Positions 52,690 through 62,200 of a stretch of 64,000 nucleotides of DNA are shown in pieces. Both the position numbers and the translations under genes were made by a program. The stretch is taken from positions 1 through 64,000 of the forward strand of contig JANLFP010000008.1 of NCBI GenBank assembly GCA_024655905.1, read 5' to 3'. The stretch comes from Tepidanaerobacteraceae bacterium (GTDB lineage Bacteria; Bacillota; Thermosediminibacteria; Thermosediminibacterales; Tepidanaerobacteraceae). Within the stretch, counting starts at the first letter, position 1, and every line of letters begins with the position of its first letter. Under the pieces are notes generated by a model. The model did no database searches, was not told the origin of the DNA, and worked only from the letters and a program-made list of their open reading frames with translations.

Positions 52690-52971
52690 TCAAATTTTAG
52701 CCAGGTGTTTCATTCGTCTAATGGGAATATTTGCCACCAAGGCCGGTACTGTTGTGTCTTCGTCTTTTTTCATTCGTGTGAGCTTAATCTCCATCCCGTC
52801 TTCTTCAATTTCCATGTAGTCCGATATTATGTTTATCAACTGGCTTTTAATCATCTCAAGAAATTTTGGCGATACATTCGCTCTGTCATGGACAAGAATC
52901 AAGCGCAGTCTTTCTTTGGCAATATCCTTGCTTGAAATATCTTCCCTGCCGAAAATTTTTAAAAAGTCCAT
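52690..52971 (-). CDS. minE: Cell division topological specificity factor MinE
   Basis: A 93-residue MinE. The N-terminal DISSKDIAKERLRLILVHDRANVSP carries the anti-MinCD helix in pieces, and the C-terminal IEEDGMEIKLTR is the topology part. It overlaps minD by 13 bases. Presence of MinE with MinCD suggests an oscillating Min system, as in some Clostridia, rather than DivIVA anchoring. Confidence 0.93.
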   Translation of the reverse strand: MDFLKIFGREDISSKDIAKERLRLILVHDRANVSPKFLEMIKSQLINIISDYMEIEEDGMEIKLTRMKKDEDTTVPALVANIPIRRMKHLAKI

Positions 52972-53798
52972 TTAGCTCCCTCCCCTTTTGCTGTGCGGGT
53001 TTTTATTCCGAACAACATGCGAAGCTTATCCATAAAGGTGGGTTCAACTTCTTGCAGGGTCATTAGGGGTACTTCTTCTCCTTCTATTCGCCGTGTAATA
53101 TTCCTGTAGGCCTGACCAGCCCTCGACGTTTCGTCAGCCACTGCGGGTTCTCCGCGGTTGGTGGATACAACTATCTTCTCATCTTCGGGAACCACCCCCA
53201 GTAATTCTATCGCCAGGATGTCTATCATATCTTCAATACTCATCATGTCTCCGCGCTTCACCATATCCGGCCTTATTCTATTTATCAGCAACTTTGGCTC
53301 TTCAAAACCCGAAGCTTCCAGCAGGCCAACTATCCTGTCCGCATCTCTTACAGCGGACACCTCAGGGGTTGTGACAATTATGGCCTTGTCCGCTCCAGCT
53401 ATGGCGTTTTTGAAACCCTGTTCTATTCCGGCTGGACAGTCTATAAGCACATAATCAAAATCCTTGCGGAGTTCGTCGCACAACTTTTCCATCTGCTCAG
53501 GTGTCACAGCAGTTTTATCCTTCGTCTGGGCAGCCGGCAAAAGGTAAAGGTTTTCAAAGCGCTTGTCCTTTATAAGCGCTTGTTTCAACCTGCATAAACC
53601 ATGAGTCACATCCACCAGGTCATACACTATCCTGTTTTCCAATCCCATAACCACATCAAGATTTCTAAGCCCGATATCCGCATCCACCATCACAACCTTT
53701 CTCTGTTTGTAAAGCGCGAGTCCCGTTCCGATGTTTGCGGTGGTAGTTGTTTTCCCAACGCCTCCTTTTCCCGATGTAATTACCAGCACTTGACTCAT
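52959..53798 (-). CDS. minD: Septum site-determining ATPase MinD
   Basis: A 279-residue ParA-family ATPase. SGKGGVGKTTT (deviant Walker A, about residue 10), DADIGLRNLDVVMG and VLIDCPAGIEQGF are typical. The C-terminal helix binds the membrane when ATP is bound and recruits MinC. It overlaps minC by four bases and minE by 13. Confidence 0.96.
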   Translation of the reverse strand: MSQVLVITSGKGGVGKTTTTANIGTGLALYKQRKVVMVDADIGLRNLDVVMGLENRIVYDLVDVTHGLCRLKQALIKDKRFENLYLLPAAQTKDKTAVTPEQMEKLCDELRKDFDYVLIDCPAGIEQGFKNAIAGADKAIIVTTPEVSAVRDADRIVGLLEASGFEEPKLLINRIRPDMVKRGDMMSIEDMIDILAIELLGVVPEDEKIVVSTNRGEPAVADETSRAGQAYRNITRRIEGEEVPLMTLQEVEPTFMDKLRMLFGIKTRTAKGEGAKWTF

Positions 53799-54442
53799 TT
53801 GATCCCCTCCTGTTTTCGTTTTATACAGTTAAAGCTAAATTGATAATATGGTTCTATTATAATGGTTTTATCCTTTAAACGCGCTATTTCAGGAAATCGC
53901 GGGATTTCCTGGATTTCCTCGGGGGGTCTGGATATGACGTCAGCAATGCGGAGTTGAGTGGGTTGCAGGCGAAAAGCAGCCACTATCGCTGAGACATCGC
54001 CATCGGCTCCCGCATGCGCCATGCCTCTCAATACTCCCATCACCAGAATATCCCCGTACGCTACGATCTCGCTTCCCGGATTTGCATCACCCAGAATCAC
54101 AACGGTTCCTTTGTAGGATATCTTTTGGCCTGATCTAATGGTCCTCTTTAACAGCAATATGGGAATTCGGGACTGATCCGGAAATATGTAAGTTTTGGGA
54201 TGCAGCTGTTTTTTCAAGCTAACCCCATAATCTTCCAAAAGCTGTTCAAGTTCCAGATATTCTTCATCGCTCAAAGAACCGTTTTTAACCTTCACGCGCG
54301 CCGTGCCTCCGGCAAAGAAGTCTCTACCGTTTTCCAGCTTTTCAACGATGGAGTTTTTTACTCTTTCAAAATCGGCATATCTTTCTATTATTATTGTAAT
54401 ACCATCCCGGGTGCCTTTTATAATAACTGGTTCGAGAGCCAT
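53795..54442 (-). CDS. minC: Septum site-determining protein MinC
   Basis: A 215-residue FtsZ inhibitor with an N-terminal domain (about 1-95) and the C-terminal beta-helix (about 105-200; VVILGDANPGSEIVAYGDILVMGVLRGMAHAG region in pieces). I choose the ATG at 54442, with GGAGGG eight bases upstream, over the one at 54484. A terminator separates it from PBP2, so minCDE may have its own promoter. Confidence 0.93.
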   Translation of the reverse strand: MALEPVIIKGTRDGITIIIERYADFERVKNSIVEKLENGRDFFAGGTARVKVKNGSLSDEEYLELEQLLEDYGVSLKKQLHPKTYIFPDQSRIPILLLKRTIRSGQKISYKGTVVILGDANPGSEIVAYGDILVMGVLRGMAHAGADGDVSAIVAAFRLQPTQLRIADVISRPPEEIQEIPRFPEIARLKDKTIIIEPYYQFSFNCIKRKQEGIK

Positions 54443-54512
54443 AATAATTCCCTCCAACGCTTGCATAACATAATTATTCTTCAAAAAACAGGCAAATCCT
54501 TCTTTTTATGCG

Positions 54513-54544
54513 AAAAAAACCAGAATCTGTAAAGATTCCGGTTT
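54513..54544 (-). terminator. Terminator between PBP2 and minC
   Basis: AAACCGGAATC and GATTCTGGTTT form the stem, with one G-T pair, followed by TTTTTTT on the minus strand. It begins at the PBP2 stop. Confidence 0.8.
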
Positions 54545-56623
54545 CTACGGCTGTGTCAGGAAATCTTCCCTGTCAATGTTATCATTGATATGGAAATATT
54601 CCTCCAGTATGGCTTTTGCTACAGGACCACCTGTACTTCCGCCGGAACCAGCCTGTTCTATAAAAACGGCAACAGCAATTTCCGGGTCATCAAAGGGAGC
54701 AAAAGCAACAAACCATCCGTGAGGAGTTTTTGTCGTATCCCACTGAGCCGTCCCGGTCTTTCCTGCCAGCGAAATGGGAAGGTCTGCAAACACCGAATAA
54801 GCGGTGCCTCCAGGCGAGACAACTCCCTTCATACCTTTTTTTATTATTTCAAACGTTTTGGCCGATACATCCAATTTCCCGGCGACTTCCGGCTTCTTTT
54901 CCAGCACCACTTTGCCGTTAGCATCAACAATGGATTTAATTATGTGAGGCTTCATCCAATAGCCATTGTTTGCAACCGCAGCCACATAGTCGGCAATCTG
55001 CAGCGGGGTGTAGCTGTGATACCCCTGTCCTATGGCTGCATCCAGAGTTTCTGCAGGATACCATATTTTATCTTCTGGCCTTTTGAAGGTGTTGGTTTTA
55101 TAATCCCTGCCCGCTACCGTTCCGGCTTTTTCCCCCGGCAATTCAATTCCCGTAAGTTTTCCCAAACCGTACATCCTTGCGTAATTTTCTATATTGTCTA
55201 TTCCCAGGCGCCTTCCCATCTCATAAAAAAATATGTTGCACGACTGAGCAAGAGCCTTCACAATGTTAACGCTGCCATGTCCGCCTGGCTTCCAGTCCTT
55301 TTTTGGAGCTATGGTCCAGTAAACGCCTGTATCATAAATATATTCGCTTTCCGTTGTTACCTTTTTTTCCAGAGCTGCAGTAGCAGTCACCATTTTAAAT
55401 ACTGAACCCGGCGGGTAGGTGCCGGATATGGCCGTATTCACCATAGGTCTTAGCGGATTGTTGACAATGCTCTGCCATTCTTTCTGGGTAATTCCCCGTG
55501 CAAACATATTGGGGTCAAAGTCAGGAATGCTAGCCATAGCCAAGACTTCTCCGGTTTTTACATTTAGAACCACTACGGCTCCTTTTTTTGCATTCGGAAA
55601 CGGATGGACTTTATCGGTTTGTAGTTTTATTAGCTGCTCCTGAAGAGCGTTTTCAGCCACCTGCTGCAATCTGGCATCTATCGTAAGGTATACCGTGTCT
55701 CCGGGAACCGGCGGCTCCTCCCCCAAAACTTTTATAGGTTTGCCGGTTGAAGTAACCTCTACCTGTTGGCCGCCATCTTTGCCCTTCAGATAAGGCTCCA
55801 GCTCTTTTTCAAGCCCCATCTTGCCAACCAGGTCACCTGGCCTATAACCCTTATCCTTAAGGGATTGAAGTTCCTGCTGATTGATTTCTCCTACATAACC
55901 GTAGATATGGGAGCCTATATTTCCATACAAATAGTTGCGTATGGGCTCCACCTCAATTACTACTCCCGGGAGACGGCTTTCCTCTATCCTAGAAACGGTT
56001 TGAAAATCCACATCGGTTTTCAAGCGCACAGGCATGTATTTTTTATACCCCTGGTCCCTTATTCTATTTCTGAATGTGTCATAACGATACGTGACCAGCA
56101 CCCGTGTACCCGGTTTTAGATTCAGACCTATTTTGCCGGTGGAAAAATCTATGCTTTTGGGTTTTACTTGTTTATGCGAAGATTCTTCGATGATTTTTAC
56201 ATCATCTCCATTGAGTTTTCCGTCGCCGTTAAAGTCTACCACCGGTATTTGATTCAAGACAAACTCTTCATTATCATCGAGTTCATATTGTTCATCTGAA
56301 ACCTCAGTGAAAAGCGGTATGTCTAAAATTCGGCCCAACGTCCGAAAGACTTCGTCCTGTTCCTCGGGCTTTGAATTAACATTCATGTAAGACACCGTAA
56401 AACTGGGCCGGTTGTTGACAAGTTCCCTGCCGTATCTGTCTTTAAACACCCCCCGGGGGGCCGTTACAGGAATCAGCCTTATCCGGTTTTCCTGAGCCAG
56501 TTTTTCATATTCGTCACCCCTGACGATCTGAAGCGTAGAAAGGCCGGCAATTAAAAATAAAAAAACGCATACTATGGCACCTATAAAAATATATAAGCGT
56601 TTTTCCAACTTCTTAACATCCAC
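54545..56623 (-). CDS. mrdA: Penicillin-binding protein 2 (elongasome transpeptidase) with EF-hand-like loop
   Basis: A 692-residue class B PBP. A membrane helix covers residues 8-32, the pedestal follows, and the transpeptidase domain has GSVFK (SxxK, about 413), SCN (about 469) and AGKTGTA (KTG, about 626). In the pedestal, residues 130-145 read DFNGDGKLNGDDVKII, which matches a calcium-binding EF-hand/dockerin loop. This is unusual in PBP2. With RodA, MreB, MreC and MreD it forms the elongation machine. Confidence 0.93.
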   Translation of the reverse strand: MDVKKLEKRLYIFIGAIVCVFLFLIAGLSTLQIVRGDEYEKLAQENRIRLIPVTAPRGVFKDRYGRELVNNRPSFTVSYMNVNSKPEEQDEVFRTLGRILDIPLFTEVSDEQYELDDNEEFVLNQIPVVDFNGDGKLNGDDVKIIEESSHKQVKPKSIDFSTGKIGLNLKPGTRVLVTYRYDTFRNRIRDQGYKKYMPVRLKTDVDFQTVSRIEESRLPGVVIEVEPIRNYLYGNIGSHIYGYVGEINQQELQSLKDKGYRPGDLVGKMGLEKELEPYLKGKDGGQQVEVTSTGKPIKVLGEEPPVPGDTVYLTIDARLQQVAENALQEQLIKLQTDKVHPFPNAKKGAVVVLNVKTGEVLAMASIPDFDPNMFARGITQKEWQSIVNNPLRPMVNTAISGTYPPGSVFKMVTATAALEKKVTTESEYIYDTGVYWTIAPKKDWKPGGHGSVNIVKALAQSCNIFFYEMGRRLGIDNIENYARMYGLGKLTGIELPGEKAGTVAGRDYKTNTFKRPEDKIWYPAETLDAAIGQGYHSYTPLQIADYVAAVANNGYWMKPHIIKSIVDANGKVVLEKKPEVAGKLDVSAKTFEIIKKGMKGVVSPGGTAYSVFADLPISLAGKTGTAQWDTTKTPHGWFVAFAPFDDPEIAVAVFIEQAGSGGSTGGPVAKAILEEYFHINDNIDREDFLTQP

Positions 56624-56639
56624 GGGTATCCCCTCAAAT

Positions 56640-57143
56640 TCAGTACTTCACGTTAAAATAAAAATCAAAAAATTTTTCTATTTTTACAACAGCACCGTAT
56701 ACAAATGGTGAAATTAGCATATTAAAGAGAGCCGAAGGCAGAACAATCGGCATTAAAAAATGCCACGGATTTGTCATCTCTCCAAATATTAAGCCCATAA
56801 AAATTAAGATAATATTGTAAACCAGGGTCCCTAAAAAAGTAAAACTCATGGTTAAAATGATTGGACCCTTAAATATATCTCTTGTAATATACCCTTGAAT
56901 ATAACCGGTGAGAAATTTTATAAGAGCAGCGAAACCCAAAAATTTTCCATATATTATGTCTTCCAAAACACCATTTACAAAACCCAGAAAAGCGCCCATA
57001 TTTTCACCCTTTGCCATGGCTGTGCATAATGCAAAGACCAGCGGCAAATCCGGTTTTATTCCACATATTTTAAAAAGTTCCATTACAGTAGATTGAAAAA
57101 TCATTATTGCACACATAATTAGAACATATGCCGCCATTCTCAA
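56640..57143 (-). CDS. mreD: Rod-shape protein MreD
   Basis: A 167-residue membrane protein with about five hydrophobic segments and the conserved NGVLEDIIYGKFLGF start of the MreD core. It overlaps mreC by four bases and is followed by PBP2. Membrane partner of MreC and MreB. Confidence 0.9.
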   Translation of the reverse strand: MRMAAYVLIMCAIMIFQSTVMELFKICGIKPDLPLVFALCTAMAKGENMGAFLGFVNGVLEDIIYGKFLGFAALIKFLTGYIQGYITRDIFKGPIILTMSFTFLGTLVYNIILIFMGLIFGEMTNPWHFLMPIVLPSALFNMLISPFVYGAVVKIEKFFDFYFNVKY

Positions 57144-58003
57144 GGATTGCTGCCTCCCCGAGAGCCATCATGGCTTTTTATTACAAAAACCTGTTCCAGC
57201 TTCTGAAAATCGACCTCGGGTTTTACAATTGCGTACTGCATAAATTCGTTGGGTTCCTTCTGAGCCTCCACCACTTCTCCTATTATAATGCCCTTTGGAA
57301 CGAGACCGCCCAAACCCGATGAAATTACCACATCTCCCTTTATGATATTTGCCTCTTGGGGCAAATAAACCATTTTTATATATCCCATTGGCGCCGGGTC
57401 TATAGTCCCCTTCAATATGCCGTTGTCTCGCGTGCGTTCTATCATTGCGCTGACGGAACTCCTATTGTCTGTTATGAGCATCACTTTCGCATAATTTTCC
57501 CCCGCGCTCAACACATATCCTACAAGCCCCTGATCAGTAACAACTGCCATATCTTTTTTTATGCCGTTTTCTTCTCCCTTGTCAATCAAGATCACATTGA
57601 ACCAGTTCCCAGGTTCCCTGCCTATAACCTCCGCCGCTTCCAGTTCATATTGTAGATTTCGCTGCTTTAAACCCAACATGCTTCTAAGATTTATATTTTC
57701 TCTCTGGTATTCCAGATACTTTTGCTTGTATTGTTCCAGTTCTCTGATTTGTTTTTGGAGTTCCTCATTTTGCTTTTTGAGCGTGAGCATCTCAGGAATG
57801 GTGCTGAAACCCTCTTTTATGGCAACGCTTACTGCAGATAAAACTTTTTGCGCGGGGCTAAACACCGTTATTACAGGAAACTCCAGTCTGTTGAAAAAGT
57901 ATTGATTCCTTGCGGTATAACTAGTAGCAAATATGAGCAAAGACAAAACAAGGCCCAGAAGCCAAAATCTTTTGCTTCTGAAAATATTAAACAAAAACAC
58001 CAC
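57140..58003 (-). CDS. mreC: Rod-shape protein MreC
   Basis: A 287-residue protein with an N-terminal helix (about 12-30), a coiled coil (about 65-110) and the beta-domain ending in VISSGLGGLVPKGIIIGEV. It links MreB inside to PBP2 outside. Five bases separate it from mreB. Confidence 0.93.
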   Translation of the reverse strand: MVFLFNIFRSKRFWLLGLVLSLLIFATSYTARNQYFFNRLEFPVITVFSPAQKVLSAVSVAIKEGFSTIPEMLTLKKQNEELQKQIRELEQYKQKYLEYQRENINLRSMLGLKQRNLQYELEAAEVIGREPGNWFNVILIDKGEENGIKKDMAVVTDQGLVGYVLSAGENYAKVMLITDNRSSVSAMIERTRDNGILKGTIDPAPMGYIKMVYLPQEANIIKGDVVISSGLGGLVPKGIIIGEVVEAQKEPNEFMQYAIVKPEVDFQKLEQVFVIKSHDGSRGGSNP

Positions 58004-58008
58004 GCCCT

Positions 58009-59070
<1,062 letters not shown>

Positions 59071-59081
59071 TCATGTTTATA

Positions 59082-59777
59082 TTATATTATTCCTTTTTCT
59101 CTAAGGCTAATATAAATCCCGTTGCCGATTATGACATGATCAACAACATCTATACCCAATAACTTCCCCGCTTCCACCAGTCTTCTTGTGATATCCACAT
59201 CCTCCTTGCTCGGCGTTGGGTCACCGCTTGGATGGTTGTGGACCAAAACTATGGAAGCGCTGCTTCTTCGAATGGCCGGTTTAAACACTTCCCTTGGATG
59301 CACAATGGAAGAATTGATGCTTCCCACCGATATGTCTTCCACGGAAATAACATGATTTTTTATATTCAGCAAAATAACTTTAAAATGCTCTTTTTGCAAA
59401 AATCTCATCTCTTCCATGAGCAAGCTTTTAACATCGGCGGGGGTGCTTATTATATACGGGTTTTGCCCCGCATATGAAGAAATCCTGCGGCCCAGTTCCA
59501 CCGCAGCCTTTATCTGAACGGATTTTGCGAGTCCTATGCCGCGAATCTCGGACAGTTCTTCGAGACTGCTGTCGGCTACAAAAGCAAGGCCGGATTTTGC
59601 TCCATTGCCTTTAAGTATCCGCTGTGCCAGAACCAGTGCCGATTCGGATGGTGTACCTGTCCTTATCAAAACCGCCAAAAGCTCCGCATCGCTTAATACA
59701 TGTGCTCCGTAACGTTCCATGCGCTCTCTCGGGCGTTCTTCCTTGGGTAAATCCTTAATTGTAAAACTTTCAGCCAA
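59082..59777 (-). CDS. radC: RadC-family JAMM protein
   Basis: A 231-residue protein. Residues 60-95 hold a helix-hairpin-helix (LSEIRGIGLAKSVQI) and HNHPSGDPTPSKEDVD (about 178) is the JAMM metal site. Its role in repair is doubted despite the name. It lies between maf and mreB, the usual order. Confidence 0.92.
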   Translation of the reverse strand: MAESFTIKDLPKEERPRERMERYGAHVLSDAELLAVLIRTGTPSESALVLAQRILKGNGAKSGLAFVADSSLEELSEIRGIGLAKSVQIKAAVELGRRISSYAGQNPYIISTPADVKSLLMEEMRFLQKEHFKVILLNIKNHVISVEDISVGSINSSIVHPREVFKPAIRRSSASIVLVHNHPSGDPTPSKEDVDITRRLVEAGKLLGIDVVDHVIIGNGIYISLREKGII

Positions 59778-59796
59778 TTATGACTTCCTCCCGATG

Positions 59797-60375
59797 TTAA
59801 AGTATTTCTATGCCAAATTTCATAAGCATGGTATTCAGTTTAAACAGAGGCAATCCCACAATATTATAATAACATCCTTCAATTTTCTCAACAAGCAGCG
59901 AACCCTTTCCCTGAATCCCGTAAGCCCCAGCTTTATCAAAAGGCTCACCGGTACTGATATAGTTTTTTATTTCTCTTGCTGTAAGATTTTTAAACTTCAC
60001 CCTGCTTTGCTCATAATCTTTAATTATCCTTCCTGTTTCAGTATCGATAATTGCCAGCCCGGTATATACGAAATGCCACCTTCCACTCAAAAGGGAAAGA
60101 ATTTCCACCGCCTGTTGGCTATCTGTGGGTTTTCCAAGAATACGGCCATCTATAACTACTATTGTATCAGCACCCAGTACAAGGCTGCTGTCGTGACGCG
60201 ACGCGACATTTTTTGCCTTGTTTTCCGCCAGGCTAACCGCCAGGATATGGGGCGGCAGGCTATAATCTATATTTTCTTCATCGGTGCTTGGTTCTGCAGT
60301 AAAATCTATCCCCAATTGCGATAAAAGAAATTTACGCCTCGGTGATGCCGATGCAAGAATTAATTTCTTCCCCAT
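59797..60375 (-). CDS. maf: Maf-like nucleotide pyrophosphatase
   Basis: A 192-residue protein with ASASPRRKFLLSQLG, LGADTIVVIDG and the later GKPTDSQQAVEIL segment of the family. Maf enzymes remove modified or excess nucleoside triphosphates (dTTP/UTP type), and overexpression blocks septation in Bacillus. It precedes radC in transcription. Confidence 0.93.
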   Translation of the reverse strand: MGKKLILASASPRRKFLLSQLGIDFTAEPSTDEENIDYSLPPHILAVSLAENKAKNVASRHDSSLVLGADTIVVIDGRILGKPTDSQQAVEILSLLSGRWHFVYTGLAIIDTETGRIIKDYEQSRVKFKNLTAREIKNYISTGEPFDKAGAYGIQGKGSLLVEKIEGCYYNIVGLPLFKLNTMLMKFGIEIL

Positions 60376-60387
60376 ATTTATTCGCCT

Positions 60388-60636
60388 CTACATACGCTGA
60401 TACAAAATTATGCCAATAATCAAACCAATCGCTGCCGCAAGGTTAAGCGTAATGTTGAAGCCAAAAGTAATCGTAGCGATGCCCAGATCCAACTTGGCTG
60501 GCGAAAGTCCGACAACTTTTCCATAAGCGAGAAATGGCAAATATTTTCCTATGACTTGTCCCAAACTGCCTCCTATTATCATGCCCACCATTAATATTAT
60601 AATAAGCAATGCAGTACTATGATAATTCCGTCTCAT
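60388..60636 (-). CDS. DUF4321-family small membrane protein
   Basis: An 82-residue protein with two hydrophobic helices (about 8-30 and 55-80) and a GKYLPFLAYG loop. GGGGAGG lies before the ATG at 60636, two bases after the stop of the Gx transporter gene; the earlier ATG at 60693 overlaps that gene. The function is unknown. It is a common neighbour of maf in Clostridia. Confidence 0.8.
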   Translation of the reverse strand: MRRNYHSTALLIIILMVGMIIGGSLGQVIGKYLPFLAYGKVVGLSPAKLDLGIATITFGFNITLNLAAAIGLIIGIILYQRM

Positions 60637-60638
60637 CT

Positions 60639-61169
60639 TTATCTTCTCCTCCCCGGCAAATTGATTTCTAAAAGCGCGATAAGGTTCTGGCATATAAAGG
60701 CGGCTGCAAAACCCGTAAAAATTCCGGTTAAAAGCCCTATTACCATCAATAATGGCAGGTAAACATATAACCCAAAAGTTGAAAGAATAATACTTGCTAC
60801 TGTTACCTGAGCAAAATTATGGGCAACTCCTCCGATAATGCTTATCCCTACCAGGCTGAAAACCTTTTTAAAATATTTATAAAACAAAGCCATCATCAGG
60901 GTGCTCAATATGGCTCCTGACAGGCTGTATAAGAGACTTGCCGTAGAACCCGCCAGCACCGCTCCAATAAGGCATCGAAGTATATTTACCGTCAAGCCTT
61001 CCTTAAAACCATAAATCACTATGGCAAGAAGCGAAATTATATTGGCCAACCCTAGCTTCGCACCTGGAATGGGAAATGGAACCGGTATCATGTTTTCTAT
61101 GATGTGAAGTACAAGACCAAATGTCACAAGAAGGGAAAGAAATATCATCTTCCGTCGTTCAATCAACAA
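60639..61169 (-). CDS. Gx transporter family (heptaprenyl diphosphate synthase component I-like) membrane protein
   Basis: A 176-residue protein with about six membrane segments, including ENMIPVPFPIPGAKLGLANI and GAILSTLMMALFYKY. Family annotations vary between Gx transporter and prenyl-transferase subunit; the sequence is an integral membrane protein, so an ECF-like transporter role is more likely. It lies in a run with the NusG-domain and DUF4321 proteins. Confidence 0.82.
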   Translation of the reverse strand: MLIERRKMIFLSLLVTFGLVLHIIENMIPVPFPIPGAKLGLANIISLLAIVIYGFKEGLTVNILRCLIGAVLAGSTASLLYSLSGAILSTLMMALFYKYFKKVFSLVGISIIGGVAHNFAQVTVASIILSTFGLYVYLPLLMVIGLLTGIFTGFAAAFICQNLIALLEINLPGRRR

Positions 61170-61192
61170 TAGTCATCCTTTATTATCCTTGT

Positions 61193-61576
61193 TTAAAAGC
61201 TTACGCCGTCCAGGTCGCTCGGGGTCCTGTCACTTTCAATTTTAACAACCACTCGATTCGGCAGGCAGACTATCATCTGACCCGGTCGGCTCACCCATCC
61301 CTGACGCATGCAATCTTTATCGGGGCACGGCGAATAAAGCATCCTCGCCTTATCCCTGTCTACTTCCACTATGCTTTCTCCCAGATTTCCCGGAACCCTA
61401 ATCTCCAATCTGGCGCCGCTTTGCCCCAAGGATATTTTCTGAAAAAGCTTTCCATTTACCTCTATGACGGCATAGGTTTTATGGCCGCCAAAACTGTACG
61501 CTTGAAAGCCGATAAACATCAGAGCTGCACTGATAAAAATAAACACAATAAGTATCCTGTCGCCTTTTGTAAGCAT
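61193..61576 (-). CDS. NusG domain II-containing protein
   Basis: A 127-residue exported protein with an N-terminal helix (about 10-28) and a NusG domain II (about 35-120), with RVPGNLGESIVEVDRDKARM in pieces and CPDKDC near 94. The CPDKDC motif has two cysteines that may bind metal or form a disulfide outside the cell. It commonly stands beside Gx transporter genes, as here. The ATG at 61576 has AGGGG six bases upstream. Confidence 0.85.
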   Translation of the reverse strand: MLTKGDRILIVFIFISAALMFIGFQAYSFGGHKTYAVIEVNGKLFQKISLGQSGARLEIRVPGNLGESIVEVDRDKARMLYSPCPDKDCMRQGWVSRPGQMIVCLPNRVVVKIESDRTPSDLDGVSF

Positions 61577-61607
61577 TAAATACCCCTGCCTGCTTCAATC
61601 TAAAAAT

Positions 61608-61636
61608 AGTGTAACATTTTATTCCAACCAAAACAA
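61608..61636 (-). promoter_or_regulatory. Probable promoter of the NusG-domain/Gx/DUF4321/maf/mre run
   Basis: TTGTTT (61636-61631) and TACACT (61613-61608) have a 17-base spacer on the minus strand. The start would lie about 25 bases before the ATG at 61576. Confidence 0.5.
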
Positions 61637-61661
61637 GTGGAAAAATTCCCTAAGAAAAAGC

Positions 61662-61704
61662 AAAAAAAAAATTTTATGAAGCAAATGATAAGGCTTCATA
61701 AAAT
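61662..61704 (-). terminator. Terminator after copZ
   Basis: ATTTTATGAAGC (61671-61682) and its exact complement (61693-61704) form the stem, followed by nine Ts on the minus strand. It starts about 30 bases past the stop. Confidence 0.9.
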
Positions 61705-61734
61705 CCGACAAACTTTTTAGTATTATGTCTCGAC

Positions 61735-61974
61735 TTATTCCTTCACATCATATCCAGCATCTTCAATGGCTTGTTTTATGTCATCCAGATTTGCCTTTGA
61801 CGGATCGAAAGATACATTTACTTTGCCCAGACTGACTTCAGCTTCTACTTTATATACTCCGGGCAAAGCTCCCACTGAAGTTTCTATGGCCTTCTTGCAG
61901 TGGGCGCAGGACATGCCTTCTACATTAAGCGTAATATCTGCTCTTACCGGTTTGTTGCTGCAGCAGTTGCACAT
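61735..61974 (-). CDS. copZ: CopZ-like copper chaperone (HMA domain)
   Basis: A 79-residue protein. A cysteine-rich start (MCNCCSNKP) precedes the HMA domain, with the metal site GMSCAHCKK (about 21-29). Such proteins carry Cu(I) to a CopA ATPase. No copA or csoR gene is in the window. The start has GGAGGTG upstream. It is divergent from bioY and has its own promoter with a possible CsoR-type half site. Confidence 0.9.
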   Translation of the reverse strand: MCNCCSNKPVRADITLNVEGMSCAHCKKAIETSVGALPGVYKVEAEVSLGKVNVSFDPSKANLDDIKQAIEDAGYDVKE

Positions 61975-62040
61975 TTTTTACACCTCCGACTTTGTAAAGT
62001 TTTATAAATATCCTCATAGCATAAAGTTAAATCGAGATAC

Positions 62041-62055
62041 TGTATAGGGGTATAT
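62041..62055. promoter_or_regulatory. Possible CsoR-type element downstream of the copZ promoter
   Basis: TGTATAGGGGTATAT (minus strand ATATACCCCTATACA) has the G-tract and flanking TATA arms of copper-responsive operators, though only one half is well kept. It lies just after the -10 box, where repressor binding would block transcription. Confidence 0.35.
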
Positions 62056-62057
62056 TT

Positions 62058-62086
62058 ATTTTAATGCAATATTAAAACAAAGTCAA
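62058..62086 (-). promoter_or_regulatory. Sigma-A promoter of copZ
   Basis: TTGACT (62086-62081) and TAAAAT (62063-62058) have a 17-base spacer on the minus strand. The leader to copZ is about 75 bases. Confidence 0.7.
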
Positions 62087-62093
62087 GAAACTA

Positions 62094-62125
62094 TTGTCAA
62101 CTATTATTTTATTATTAGTTGACAT
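62094..62125. promoter_or_regulatory. BirA-type biotin operator overlapping the bioY -35 box
   Basis: TTGTCAACT, 14 bases, then AGTTGACAT. The arms are complementary except for the last base and resemble the firmicute BirA sites (TTGTTAAC type). The right arm contains the -35 box of the bioY promoter, so BirA with biotin would repress bioY. Confidence 0.7.
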
Positions 62126-62147
62126 TTGCCAAAATATAGGGTATCAT
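62119..62147 (+). promoter_or_regulatory. Sigma-A promoter of bioY
   Basis: TTGACA (62119-62124) and TATCAT (62142-62147) have a 17-base spacer. Start near 62154. Confidence 0.75.
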
Positions 62148-62200
62148 ACAATCAAAATAATTGCATTTAAAAATCCCACAAAAAAGGAGAGACAGCAATC

